This document shows positions 9,156 through 16,224 of a stretch of 22,708 nt of DNA, one piece after another. Every line of letters begins with the position of its first letter. The first letter of the stretch is position 1. The position numbers and the translations under genes are program-made. The notes beneath the pieces are model-generated. The model ran no database searches and was not told the DNA's origin. It saw nothing but the letters and a program-made list of their open reading frames with translations. Origin of the DNA: Bacillota bacterium (GTDB lineage: Bacteria > Bacillota_I > Bacilli_A > ML615J-28 > CAG-698). The stretch is taken from the NCBI GenBank assembly GCA_023410025.1, contig JAEYQM010000064.1:1-22708 (forward strand), given 5' to 3'.

Positions 9156-9920
9156 ATGAACTATCCAATTTTAGATTTTGATCGTGAGTCAGAAGAAATA
9201 ATAAAAGCAAAAGACCATTTTAAAAAAATAAATGGATTTCCAAAGGTTATCGTATCTTGCTTTTCGGGAAAAATTATAAGCAAATGGGCTCAAAAAAAAG
9301 GAATTGAGATTATTGCTTTTCTAGGTTCAGCTAATGGTAAATATCCAATTTATAAGACTATTTATAAAGGAGTTGAAGTTGGATTTACTACTGCACCAGT
9401 TGGAGCACCAATGTGTGTTGGTATGGCTGAAGAATTAGTTGCCTTAGGAGCTGAAAACCTAGTATATCTTGGGTCTTGTGGGGCCTTAGATAAAAATATA
9501 AAAGAAAATGAAATTATAATTCCATATCGAGCAATTCGTGATGAAGGAATATCTTATCATTATCAAGAACCAAGTATATTTAATTATATGAATGAAGATA
9601 CTGTAAAAAAGATTGAAGAAGTATTAATTAATAATAATTATAAATATACAAGAGCAACAACATGGACAACAGATGCGTTCTATAGAGAAACTAGGAATGT
9701 TCTTGCAAAGAGAAAAGAACAAGGGGCAACTGTTGTTGATATGGAAGTGGCTTCGCTAATTGCGTTTAGTAATTTTAGAAATGTTAAGTATGCACAGTTT
9801 ATGTATACTGCAGATAACTTGGATGCTGTCGTATGGGATAAAAGGAATTTATCATTGCAAGCAGAAACCTATAGTGAAGAGTATATGATCCTAGGATTTG
9901 AAATAGGATTAAATATGTAG
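9156..9920 (+). CDS. nucleoside phosphorylase (PNP/UDP family)
   Basis: This 254-residue cytoplasmic enzyme belongs to the purine nucleoside/uridine phosphorylase family, which splits nucleosides with phosphate into base and (deoxy)ribose 1-phosphate. Visible landmarks are YLGSCGAL (~106-113), the RDEGIS segment (~128) and VDMEVASLIAFS (~196-207), which carries the family ribose-binding Met-Glu pair. The start ATG at 9156 follows AGAGGTGAT (9144-9152). The length fits the uridine phosphorylase branch, but base preference cannot be settled by eye. It is a single-gene unit with a terminator right behind it. No clear promoter is visible in the short space after the decayed ATPase. Confidence 0.85.
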   Translation: MNYPILDFDRESEEIIKAKDHFKKINGFPKVIVSCFSGKIISKWAQKKGIEIIAFLGSANGKYPIYKTIYKGVEVGFTTAPVGAPMCVGMAEELVALGAENLVYLGSCGALDKNIKENEIIIPYRAIRDEGISYHYQEPSIFNYMNEDTVKKIEEVLINNNYKYTRATTWTTDAFYRETRNVLAKRKEQGATVVDMEVASLIAFSNFRNVKYAQFMYTADNLDAVVWDKRNLSLQAETYSEEYMILGFEIGLNM

Positions 9921-9937
9921 TTGATAAAGAACTTATT

Positions 9938-9975
9938 AACTCCTTATATAATGATTTTTATATAAGGAGTTTTTT
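9938..9975 (+). terminator. hairpin terminator after the nucleoside phosphorylase
   Basis: A 14-bp perfect stem (9938-9951 with 9958-9971), containing AACTCCTTATATAA on the left, has a six-base loop and runs into a T-run. The hairpin begins 18 bases after the stop codon. Confidence 0.88.
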
Positions 9976-9993
9976 ATTTAATGAATAAGATAA

Positions 9994-10022
9994 TTAATAA
10001 TTTATAATATTAATGGTATAAT
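9994..10022 (+). promoter_or_regulatory. extended -10 promoter of the alcohol dehydrogenase
   Basis: TGG-TATAAT (10014-10022) is a strong extended -10. The -35 position 17 bases upstream holds only TTAATA (9994-9999), which is weak. The ribosome site AAAGGAGA follows at about 10055-10062. Confidence 0.55.
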
Positions 10023-10070
10023 GTATATATAATAAGAAATAAATTAAAATCAGCAAAGGAGAATGAAATA

Positions 10071-11231
10071 ATGTTAAATTTTAATTATGAGAACCCAACA
10101 AAGATAATATTTGGTAAAAATACAGAATTACAAGTTGGAAGTGAAATTAAAAAATATTGTAATAAGGTATTACTTCATTATGGTAAAGACTCAATTAAGA
10201 AAAGTGGTTTATATGATAAAGTAGTTAATAGTTTAAAAGAAAATAATATAGAATTTATTGAATTATCTGGTGTTGTTCCTAATCCTCGATTAGGACTTGT
10301 AAAAGAAGGAATAAAGATTTGCCGTGAAAATGATATTAAGTTTATTTTGGCTGTAGGTGGAGGAAGTGTTATCGATTCCGCAAAAGCCATCGCCATTGGT
10401 GTACTATATGATGGAGATGTTTGGGATTTCTATTCTAAAAGAGTAGTAATTAAAGAGGCTCTACCAGTTGGAGTAATTCTTACAATACCTGCTGCTGGTA
10501 GTGAAGCAAGTACATCTTCAGTAATTACAAATGAGGATGGTTGGTATAAAAGATCAACTGCTTCTGTTTTAATTAGACCAAAATTTGCTATTATGAATCC
10601 TGAGTTAACTTATACTTTACCGGATTATCAAATGGCTTGTGGAATTGCCGATATGTTTAGTCATGTTCTTGAACGCTATTTCACAAACGAAGAACATGTT
10701 GAATTTACTGATGAATTATGTGAAGCAACAATGAGAACAATTATAAAACATTCTAAAGAATATCTAAATGATAAAAAAGATTATAATTGTCGTGCTCAAT
10801 TAATGTGGGCAGCAACAATTGCTCATAATGGAATCCTAGGAGTAGGAAGAAGTGAAGATTGGGGAACACATGCTATTGAACACGAACTAAGTGCAAAGTA
10901 TGATATTGCTCATGGAGCTGGTCTTGCTATTTTGTTCCCAGCATGGATGAGATATGTTTACAAACACGATATAAAACGTTTTGTTCAATTTGCTCGAAAT
11001 GTATTTAATGTAATAAGTGATGGAACTGATGAAGACATTGCTTTAGAAGGAATAGATAGATTAGAAAAATTTTTTAAAGAAATAGGACTTAAAACTAAGT
11101 TAAGCGAAGTAGAAATAACTCAAGAACATTTTGACGAAATGGCTAGTAAAGCAACATATAACCGTAGAATTGGTAACTTTGTGGAACTTAAATACCAAGA
11201 TGTAATAAGTATTTATAATCTTGCAAAATAA
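10071..11231 (+). CDS. iron-containing alcohol dehydrogenase (butanol dehydrogenase, YugJ/BdhA type)
   Basis: This 386-residue type III alcohol dehydrogenase reduces aldehydes to alcohols with NAD(P)H and thereby disposes of fermentation electrons. The nucleotide-binding glycines are in VGGGSVIDSAKAIA (~97-110). AAGSEAST (~142-149) is typical of the butanol dehydrogenase branch. Metal ligands are expected in GIADMFSHVLE (Asp and His near 198-202) and in THAIEHELSAKYDIAHGAG, which supplies the two distal histidines (~267-281). All are present and the length is normal. Start ATG 10071 follows AAGGAGA with good spacing. It stands alone with its own promoter. With the hydrogenase operon downstream it fits a fermentative redox-balancing metabolism. 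Confidence 0.92.
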   Translation: MLNFNYENPTKIIFGKNTELQVGSEIKKYCNKVLLHYGKDSIKKSGLYDKVVNSLKENNIEFIELSGVVPNPRLGLVKEGIKICRENDIKFILAVGGGSVIDSAKAIAIGVLYDGDVWDFYSKRVVIKEALPVGVILTIPAAGSEASTSSVITNEDGWYKRSTASVLIRPKFAIMNPELTYTLPDYQMACGIADMFSHVLERYFTNEEHVEFTDELCEATMRTIIKHSKEYLNDKKDYNCRAQLMWAATIAHNGILGVGRSEDWGTHAIEHELSAKYDIAHGAGLAILFPAWMRYVYKHDIKRFVQFARNVFNVISDGTDEDIALEGIDRLEKFFKEIGLKTKLSEVEITQEHFDEMASKATYNRRIGNFVELKYQDVISIYNLAK

Positions 11232-11332
11232 GGGTAGATACATTAAAATATTGAATATAGCTTTTTATAATTAATAAACAAGTTAAAAACTAAATACATA
11301 TGCACAAAAAACTTTAAAAATAGCCTATTTTA

Positions 11333-11341
11333 TGATATAAT
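11333..11341 (+). promoter_or_regulatory. extended -10 promoter of the acyltransferase gene
   Basis: TGA-TATAAT (11333-11341) lies 24 bases before the start codon; the -35 position has only TTTAAA-like sequence. Transcription would start near 11348, giving a leader of about 18 bases that contains AGAAAGGG (11352-11359). Confidence 0.55.
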
Positions 11342-11365
11342 ATAATTATAAAGAAAGGGTTTATT

Positions 11366-12637
11366 ATGAAAGAAACATTACAAAAGAAACTACATAACAG
11401 AAAACTAAAAAGACCACCATTACTAATTTATTTAATGCTTGGATATATATGGAAATTAATGTTCAATAAAAAACTTAATGTTCATTATGATTATAAAATA
11501 AATTTAAAGCATTTTAAAGGCCCTTATATAGTAGTAAGTAACCATGCTTCAAGATTAGATTATATCTATACAGGCGTAGCCTTTTTACCACATCGTTTAA
11601 ATTATGTTGCAGGCTATAACGAATTTTTTCGTTCACACTTAGCATTTGTTTTTAGATTATTAAAAGTAATTCCAAAGAAAAACTTTGTATCTGATTTATA
11701 TGCTATTCAAGAATTCAAAAGAATTTTAAAGAAAAAAGGTAAAGTTATTATCTTCCCAGAGGGAATGAGTTCAATCTCAGGTGCTAACCAACCAGTAATG
11801 AATGGTAGTGCTAAACTTTTAAAGCATTGTAAAGTACCGGTGTTAATGACAAAGATTACTGGTGGATATCTAACAAACACTAAATATTGTTTAGATGAAA
11901 GATATGGACGAGTTGATGTCGTTATTGATCAATTATTTACGGTTGAAGATTTAGCAAGATTAACAGAAGAAGAAATTACTGAAAAATTAGAACGTGCAAT
12001 TTATAATGATGACTATGCCTTAAATAAGGAAAGAAGAATTAAATTTGCTGGTAAAAATAGAATGGCTCATAATATGCATCACTTATTATATCATTGCCCA
12101 AAATGTCATAGTGACTTAACTATGAAAGGTGAAGGTAATGTCATTAAATGTAGTAAGTGTGGAAATGGTGCTGAAGTTAATGAATATTACGATTTAATAC
12201 CACTTGATGATACATGTGTAATTCCCGAAACTCCAACAAAATGGTTTGATATGGAAAGGGAAATAATGAAGGATAAAGTTAAAGATCCTGAATTTAAACT
12301 TGTTGAAAATGTAGTATTAGGAATGTTACCTGAATATGAATACTTAAAAGATCAAAAGACATCATTACCTGTTGGAAAAGGTAAACTAATTCTGGATAGA
12401 AGTGGATTAACATATGTGGGAACAAAGAATAACGAAGAATTCACATTCCATATTGAAAGTAAAAATGTACCAACTTATGGTATGTGTACTGATGTTACAT
12501 TCTTCTATACATTTTATGAAGGTCAGTATTATGAATTTACACCAGAAAGAGAATCAACATCTATTTGGTTGCATGCTACTGAAGAAATTCATAGAATAAA
12601 TGGCGGAAAATGGCAAGACTTTAGTTGGAAAAATTAA
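11366..12637 (+). CDS. PlsC-family acyltransferase with C-terminal zinc ribbon
   Basis: A 423-residue protein. Residues ~15-215 form a lysophospholipid acyltransferase domain: NHASRLD (59-65, the catalytic H-x4-D) and FPEGMSS (130-136, glycerol-phosphate binding). This chemistry transfers an acyl chain to a lysophospholipid at the membrane, classically making phosphatidic acid. A four-cysteine zinc ribbon follows (C244, C247, C262, C265), then ~155 residues I cannot assign. Ordinary PlsC proteins are about 200-250 residues, so almost half of this one is extra. Several basic residues near the N-terminus and a hydrophobic stretch at ~19-33 suggest peripheral membrane attachment. The start is the ATG after AGAAAGGG. 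It is monocistronic, with its own promoter and terminator. The acyltransferase call is firm; substrate and tail function are not. Confidence 0.85.
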   Translation: MKETLQKKLHNRKLKRPPLLIYLMLGYIWKLMFNKKLNVHYDYKINLKHFKGPYIVVSNHASRLDYIYTGVAFLPHRLNYVAGYNEFFRSHLAFVFRLLKVIPKKNFVSDLYAIQEFKRILKKKGKVIIFPEGMSSISGANQPVMNGSAKLLKHCKVPVLMTKITGGYLTNTKYCLDERYGRVDVVIDQLFTVEDLARLTEEEITEKLERAIYNDDYALNKERRIKFAGKNRMAHNMHHLLYHCPKCHSDLTMKGEGNVIKCSKCGNGAEVNEYYDLIPLDDTCVIPETPTKWFDMEREIMKDKVKDPEFKLVENVVLGMLPEYEYLKDQKTSLPVGKGKLILDRSGLTYVGTKNNEEFTFHIESKNVPTYGMCTDVTFFYTFYEGQYYEFTPERESTSIWLHATEEIHRINGGKWQDFSWKN

Positions 12638-12641
12638 TATT

Positions 12642-12670
12642 AAAACACAGATTAATTTCTGTGTTTTTTT
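12642..12670 (+). terminator. hairpin terminator after the acyltransferase
   Basis: A 10-bp stem, AAAACACAGA (12642-12651) with TCTGTGTTTT (12658-12667), has a six-base loop and ends in a T-run. It starts five bases after the stop codon. Confidence 0.88.
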
Positions 12671-12681
12671 GTTAATAATGA

Positions 12682-12709
12682 ATACGTTTTTCAAATTATG
12701 AAAGCGTAT
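12682..12709. promoter_or_regulatory. inverted repeat upstream of the hydrogenase promoter, candidate operator
   Basis: ATACGTTTTTCA (12682-12693) and TGAAAGCGTAT (12699-12709) are inverted copies around five bases, with one G:T-type difference and one extra T. The repeat ends nine bases before the proposed -35 box, a common position for an activator or repressor site. There is no T-run behind it, so it is not a terminator. It does not match the Rex consensus. Confidence 0.4.
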
Positions 12710-12717
12710 GTTAAATA

Positions 12718-12746
12718 TTGATAAAATTGTTAAAAGGTGTTATTAT
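12718..12746 (+). promoter_or_regulatory. candidate promoter of the hydrogenase operon
   Basis: TTGATA (12718-12723), a 17-base spacer and TATTAT (12741-12746) preceded by TGT as an extended -10. It would give a leader of about 260 bases. A second candidate is the perfect TATAAT at 12935-12940, which has no good -35 but abuts a palindrome. Confidence 0.5.
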
Positions 12747-13011
12747 AAAGTATACATATAATAAATATTATTTACTAAGCAAAATAAATTTTTTTAATTA
12801 AGATTATTTTATATATAATTTATACTTTTACATTTTTACTTAAAATACTACAATTAAATATTATTAAAATTATTGATACAAGGCTAATACTTGTATGCTT
12901 TATTTCTTGTTTATATATTTTATTTTTTTAAGATTATAATCACATATGTGAATATATAAATATAAAGGAAAGGAAGGAAATAAAACAATTTTTGTTTTAT
13001 TCAATTTAATT
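12747..13011 (+). promoter_or_regulatory. long untranslated leader of the hydrogenase operon with inverted repeats
   Basis: No gene is seen in these 265 bases. Three structures stand out: ATACAAG/CTTGTAT (12876-12882 with 12890-12896, seven-base loop); the perfect palindrome TCACATATGTGA (12940-12951) touching a TATAAT at 12935-12940; and a 10-bp hairpin (12979-12988 with 12992-13001, loop TTT) between the SD-like AGGAAGG (12971-12977) and the start codon at 13012. The first two could be protein sites or RNA folds. The last could set ribosome access to the first gene. No known riboswitch class is recognisable. Confidence 0.45.
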
Positions 13012-13500
13012 ATGGCTGTTAAATTTGTGATGACAAATGAACAAGTAACAGAACTACGTGAATGCATAGTAGAGCATAAGAAAAAACCAGGACCACTTAT
13101 GCCTACATTACATGATGCCCAACGAATTTTTGGATGTATCCCTATTGCAGTTCAAAAAATAATTGCCGAAGAATTGAATGATAGTGTTTCTCATATTAAT
13201 GGTGTTGTCACTTTCTATTCACATTTTTCAATCGAACCTAAGGGTAAACATATCATTGGTGTATGTTTAGGTACTGCATGTTATGTAAGAGGATCTCAAG
13301 ATATCGTAGATGCAATTAGTTCAATGCTTAAGATTAAGCCAGGTGAAACTACTGAAGATGGTAAATTTACACTTGAAGCTACAAGATGTATTGGTGCATG
13401 TGGACTTGCTCCAGTATTTACAGTAGACAAGGAAGTTTATGGAAGTGGTACACCAGGTATGGCAAGAAATATTGTCAAGAAGTTAATGGAAGAGGAATAA
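13012..13500 (+). CDS. hydC: NuoE-like [2Fe-2S] subunit of the multimeric [FeFe]-hydrogenase
   Basis: This 162-residue protein has the helical N-terminal segment and thioredoxin-fold [2Fe-2S] domain of NuoE/HydC. Cluster ligands are C85, C90, C126 and C130 (CLGTAC and CIGAC). Family landmarks GVVTFYSHFS and RCIGACGLAP are intact. In trimeric bifurcating hydrogenases this gamma subunit works with the NuoF-like beta subunit in electron flow between NADH, ferredoxin and the H-cluster. It is the first gene of the operon. The ATG at 13012 has no SD at normal distance: AGGAAGG lies 34 bases upstream, across a hairpin. An ATT in frame at 12988 is better spaced but very unlikely. The next gene begins one base after the stop. 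Confidence 0.9.
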   Translation: MAVKFVMTNEQVTELRECIVEHKKKPGPLMPTLHDAQRIFGCIPIAVQKIIAEELNDSVSHINGVVTFYSHFSIEPKGKHIIGVCLGTACYVRGSQDIVDAISSMLKIKPGETTEDGKFTLEATRCIGACGLAPVFTVDKEVYGSGTPGMARNIVKKLMEEE

Positions 13501-13501
13501 T

Positions 13502-13882
13502 ATGCTCTTAAAAGAACTAGTTGATCTATTAGATGCAAAAGTATTTACTAAAGATCTATACGATCCAATGCGTAAAACTAATTATGCATTTAGTTGTGAT
13601 TTAATGAGCGATGCATTAATGTTACTTAGAAACTCACCATTTTATTTTTGTGATGAAGGTGTATTAGTAACTGGCTTAGCTACTGTTCAAGGAATCAGAA
13701 CTGCTGAAATATTAGACATTAATATCATTGTACTTGTAAGAGGTAAATGTCCAAATCAAAGTACAATTGAAGAAGCTCAAAGATTAGGTATAACAATAAT
13801 TGGCACAACACTTACCATGTTTTCAACAAACGGAAGAATGTTTGTAAATGGTATAAAGGGTCTAAGTGATTTAGATGAATAA
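13502..13882 (+). CDS. DRTGG-domain protein (first of two) in the hydrogenase operon
   Basis: A 126-residue soluble protein of the DRTGG type, small proteins common in clostridial and Thermotoga hydrogenase operons and related to the ligand-sensing domain found beside CBS domains and in phosphotransacetylases. Visible signatures are FSCDLMSDAL (30-39), a glycine-rich turn (VTGLATVQGIRTAE) and the C-terminal pattern ADEAQ-like IEEAQRLGITIIGTTLTMF. The biochemical role is not established; sensing or regulation is an inference. It shares the motif SCDLMS with the gene at 14299, so the two are probably paralogues acting in one module. It overlaps the following ATPase gene by eight bases, indicating coupled translation. 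Confidence 0.75.
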   Translation: MLLKELVDLLDAKVFTKDLYDPMRKTNYAFSCDLMSDALMLLRNSPFYFCDEGVLVTGLATVQGIRTAEILDINIIVLVRGKCPNQSTIEEAQRLGITIIGTTLTMFSTNGRMFVNGIKGLSDLDE

Positions 13883-14312
13883 ATTATTTGAGTTTCCAAT
13901 CGAAGCTGCTGATTTAAGTAAAGCTGGGATGGCCTCAAGTTTTATCAAAAAAATTTTAAAAGAATTAAATTGCTCTAGAGATATAATAAGACGAGTTGCA
14001 ATAGCAACATATGAGGCGGAAATAAATGTTGTAATTCATTCACATGGCGGAATGTGCCGATTCATTATTGAAGATGATACACTTAAAGTAACTTTTTTTG
14101 ATTGTGGACCAGGTATACATTCTATAGAATATGCCATGTTAGAAGGAACATCAACTGCTCCAAAGTATGCAATCGAAAGTGGATTTGGTGCGGGAATGGG
14201 TCTACCGAACATGAAAAAAGCTGCTGATGATTTCCATATCACATCTTCACATGAAGGAACAATAATAAAAATGTTGTTTAACCTAAAAGGTGAAATACAT
14301 GAAAACAAGTGA
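13875..14312 (+). CDS. RsbW-like anti-sigma-type ATPase (HATPase_c)
   Basis: This 145-residue protein is a stand-alone GHKL ATPase domain of the RsbW/SpoIIAB type. The N box is in ATYEAEINVVIHS (E48 and N51), G1 is DCGPG (76-80) and G2 is GFGAGMGLPN (103-112), so ATP binding should be intact. Family members phosphorylate a partner or sequester a sigma factor. No sigma factor or STAS-type anti-anti-sigma gene is nearby, so the partner may instead be an operon neighbour such as a DRTGG or hydrogenase subunit; this is an inference. It is embedded by overlaps: eight bases with the gene before it and 14 bases with the gene after it. Confidence 0.82.
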   Translation: MNKLFEFPIEAADLSKAGMASSFIKKILKELNCSRDIIRRVAIATYEAEINVVIHSHGGMCRFIIEDDTLKVTFFDCGPGIHSIEYAMLEGTSTAPKYAIESGFGAGMGLPNMKKAADDFHITSSHEGTIIKMLFNLKGEIHENK

Positions 14313-14628
14313 TTTAATAAAAATTGCCGATCTAAAATTAATAAACAAAGGAAATAATAAATCAATAAATGATTTTTATTCATGTGATTTAATGAGTTTT
14401 GTTTTAGGTCATGATATTGCTGATGACAGTTGTTTAATTACAATAATTAATAGTATGAATGTTATAGCTGTATGCTCTTTACTTAATTATAGTGCAATTA
14501 TTTTTCCGGAAGGAGTATATCCTAAAGAAGATGTAATAAATAAAGCAGATCAAGAAAATATTGCTTTGTTTACTAGTAATCTAAGTTCATTAAAAATTTA
14601 TAAGGAAATTTTAATGTATGAAGATTAG
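14299..14628 (+). CDS. DRTGG-like small protein (second copy)
   Basis: This 109-residue protein resembles the product at 13502: it carries YSCDLMSFVLG (27-37), followed by a pattern of short strands and helices (ITIINSMNVIAVCSLLNYSAIIFPEG) and a C-terminal ENIALFTSNLSSLKIYKEI, where the first copy has GITIIGTTLTMF. I use the ATG at 14299, six bases after AGGTGA; the frame also has a GTG at 14290. No function is known; sensing or protein interaction is inferred from the family. Its start lies inside the RsbW-like gene and its end overlaps the PHP gene by 11 bases, so all three are translated together. Confidence 0.7.
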   Translation: MKTSDLIKIADLKLINKGNNKSINDFYSCDLMSFVLGHDIADDSCLITIINSMNVIAVCSLLNYSAIIFPEGVYPKEDVINKADQENIALFTSNLSSLKIYKEILMYED

Positions 14629-15319
14629 TTATGATTTACATATTCATTCTAAATTATCTCCTTGTAGTAGTGAACTAATGACTCCTAATAATATCCTTAA
14701 TATGTGTATGCTAAAAGGATTAAATTTGGTATCAGTAACTGATCATAATAGTTCTAAACAGCAAGAAGTAATAGGGAAAATTTCAACGAGTTACGACTAT
14801 ATATATATATACGGTATAGAACTTTCTATTAATGAAGGTTATCATATTCTTACCTATTTTGAAACTTTAGATAAAATTATTGATTTTGATAATTATATTA
14901 ATAATTTTCTAAATAAAGAAAAAACTAAAAAATTGCAAGAACAAATTATTTATAATATTTATGATGAAGAAGTAGATTCTATTGAATATGATCTTCACCA
15001 AAATATTATAATTGATTTAAATGAACTTACAAATGAAATAAGGAAAAAAAATGGAATAATTATTTTAGCCCACATTGATAGACAAAAATCAGGAATATTT
15101 AATTTTGACGTTGATTTAATGAATTTGGACTTTGATGGATTTGAAGTAGATAATATAAATAATCTCGAAACAATTTATCAAAAATATCCATTTTTAAAAA
15201 AATATAAAATTTTAAAAAATTCCGATAGTCATGATTTGGAAATGATAAATGAAGATCAATTTATAGAAATTAAAAATTTATCATTTGAAGGATTGAAAGC
15301 GTGGTTTAGAGATGAATGA
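14618..15319 (+). CDS. PHP-domain metal-dependent phosphoesterase
   Basis: This 233-residue protein has the full set of PHP landmarks: DLHIHS (H8, H10), VTDHNS (D42, H43), a Glu in YGIELS (E68), AHIDR (H152) and SDSHD (D203, H205). These bind a multinuclear metal centre in phosphoesterases such as histidinol phosphatase and nucleotide 3'-5' phosphodiesterases. PHP genes recur in hydrogenase operons of Clostridia and Thermotogales, but the substrate there is unknown to me. A nucleotide or signalling phosphate is plausible. The start ATG at 14618 lies inside the end of the previous gene, ten bases after AAGGAAA; the stop overlaps the next gene by eight bases. Confidence 0.83.
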   Translation: MKISYDLHIHSKLSPCSSELMTPNNILNMCMLKGLNLVSVTDHNSSKQQEVIGKISTSYDYIYIYGIELSINEGYHILTYFETLDKIIDFDNYINNFLNKEKTKKLQEQIIYNIYDEEVDSIEYDLHQNIIIDLNELTNEIRKKNGIIILAHIDRQKSGIFNFDVDLMNLDFDGFEVDNINNLETIYQKYPFLKKYKILKNSDSHDLEMINEDQFIEIKNLSFEGLKAWFRDE

Positions 15320-15854
15320 CTTTTCACTTTTTATACTAGACTTATGTCAAAACAGTATTGCAGCAAATGCATCAAGAATTGATATAACAATTAATGAGAT
15401 GATAGAACGCAATAAATTATTTATTGAAATTATTGATAATGGTAGTGGAATCCCGAAAGATAAATTAGATAATGTCTTTGATCCTTTTTACACAACGAGG
15501 GATACACGTAAAGTCGGTTTAGGTATACCTTTATTTACTGAAGCAGTTAAATCTGCTGATGGAGAGGTTAAGGTAATAAGTACTCATGCAGGAACAACAA
15601 TAAGAGCATCAATGAAATATGATCACATTGATCGATTAGATATTGGTGATATTGATGAAACATTGTTAGCTCTAATAATAAATGAAAAAATTGACATTAA
15701 TTTTGAGTACTATATCAACGACAGTTCATATGTTTTTAATACAAAGAAGATAAAAGAAATATTAGGAAATGTTCCCATTTTAGATTGTGATGTCTTAAAA
15801 TGGTTAAAACAATACCTTGAAGATGAACTTTTTAGATTAAGGAGAAAGAGATGA
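15312..15854 (+). CDS. histidine-kinase-type ATPase domain protein without phosphoacceptor
   Basis: A 180-residue protein whose first ~110 residues are a GHKL ATPase domain of the sensor-kinase type: N box LDLCQNSIAANA (N14), G1 DNGSGIP (42-48), F box DPFYTT (57-62) and G2 GLGIPL (69-74). No dimerisation/phosphoacceptor helix, sensor domain or membrane segment is present, and no response regulator is adjacent. The C-terminal ~70 residues are unassigned. It is the second ATPase of this fold in the operon and differs in subtype from the RsbW-like one, so the pair may have separate partners. Its start overlaps the PHP gene by eight bases and its stop overlaps the next gene by four (ATGA). Confidence 0.8.
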   Translation: MNDFSLFILDLCQNSIAANASRIDITINEMIERNKLFIEIIDNGSGIPKDKLDNVFDPFYTTRDTRKVGLGIPLFTEAVKSADGEVKVISTHAGTTIRASMKYDHIDRLDIGDIDETLLALIINEKIDINFEYYINDSSYVFNTKKIKEILGNVPILDCDVLKWLKQYLEDELFRLRRKR

Positions 15855-16219
15855 AATCATTAGAAGATTTAAGAAAAATCAGAGATGAGGCTGCTAAGAA
15901 AATTAATCTACGCAACCAAGTTGAAGGTTATCGAATCGTTGTTGGAATGGCCACTTGTGGTATTAGTGCTGGCGCAAGACCAATTTTAAATGGGCTTGTT
16001 GAAGAAGTAAGTAACAGAAATCTAACAAATGTAGTAGTTACACAAGTTGGTTGTATAGGAAAATGTTCCTTAGAACCAATTGTTGAAGTATATAATAAAT
16101 TAGGACAAAGAACAACATATTGCAAAGTTAAGAAAACTGATATTAATAGAATTATTGAAGAACATATTATTAATGGAAACCAAGTTGAAGATCTATTAAT
16201 AACTAATTATGAAGGGTAG
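15851..16219 (+). CDS. small thioredoxin-like [2Fe-2S] ferredoxin protein
   Basis: This 122-residue protein resembles the thioredoxin-fold [2Fe-2S] domain that is also at the N-terminus of NuoF-like hydrogenase subunits. It has MATCGISAGARP (C36) and VGCIGKCSLEP (C68, C72), but the usual second ligand five residues after the first is Gly41 instead of Cys. C91 is the only other cysteine. I believe the CGxxxGAR form is a recurrent variant in this operon-associated family, but cannot verify that here. It lies directly upstream of the NuoF-like gene (five-base gap), so it probably supplies an electron-transfer or assembly role for the complex. Confidence 0.78.
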   Translation: MKSLEDLRKIRDEAAKKINLRNQVEGYRIVVGMATCGISAGARPILNGLVEEVSNRNLTNVVVTQVGCIGKCSLEPIVEVYNKLGQRTTYCKVKKTDINRIIEEHIINGNQVEDLLITNYEG

Positions 16220-16224
16220 ACATT

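Noticed and set aside
12718..12745. Rex (NADH-sensing) operator upstream of the hydrogenase operon
   Set aside because: TTGTTAA occurs at 12727-12733, but the second half-site TTAACAA is absent at the required spacing.
12747..13011. Known riboswitch or T-box in the hydrogenase leader
   Set aside because: I could not find a conserved T-box sequence, a terminator/antiterminator pair or any riboswitch core; only simple inverted repeats are visible.
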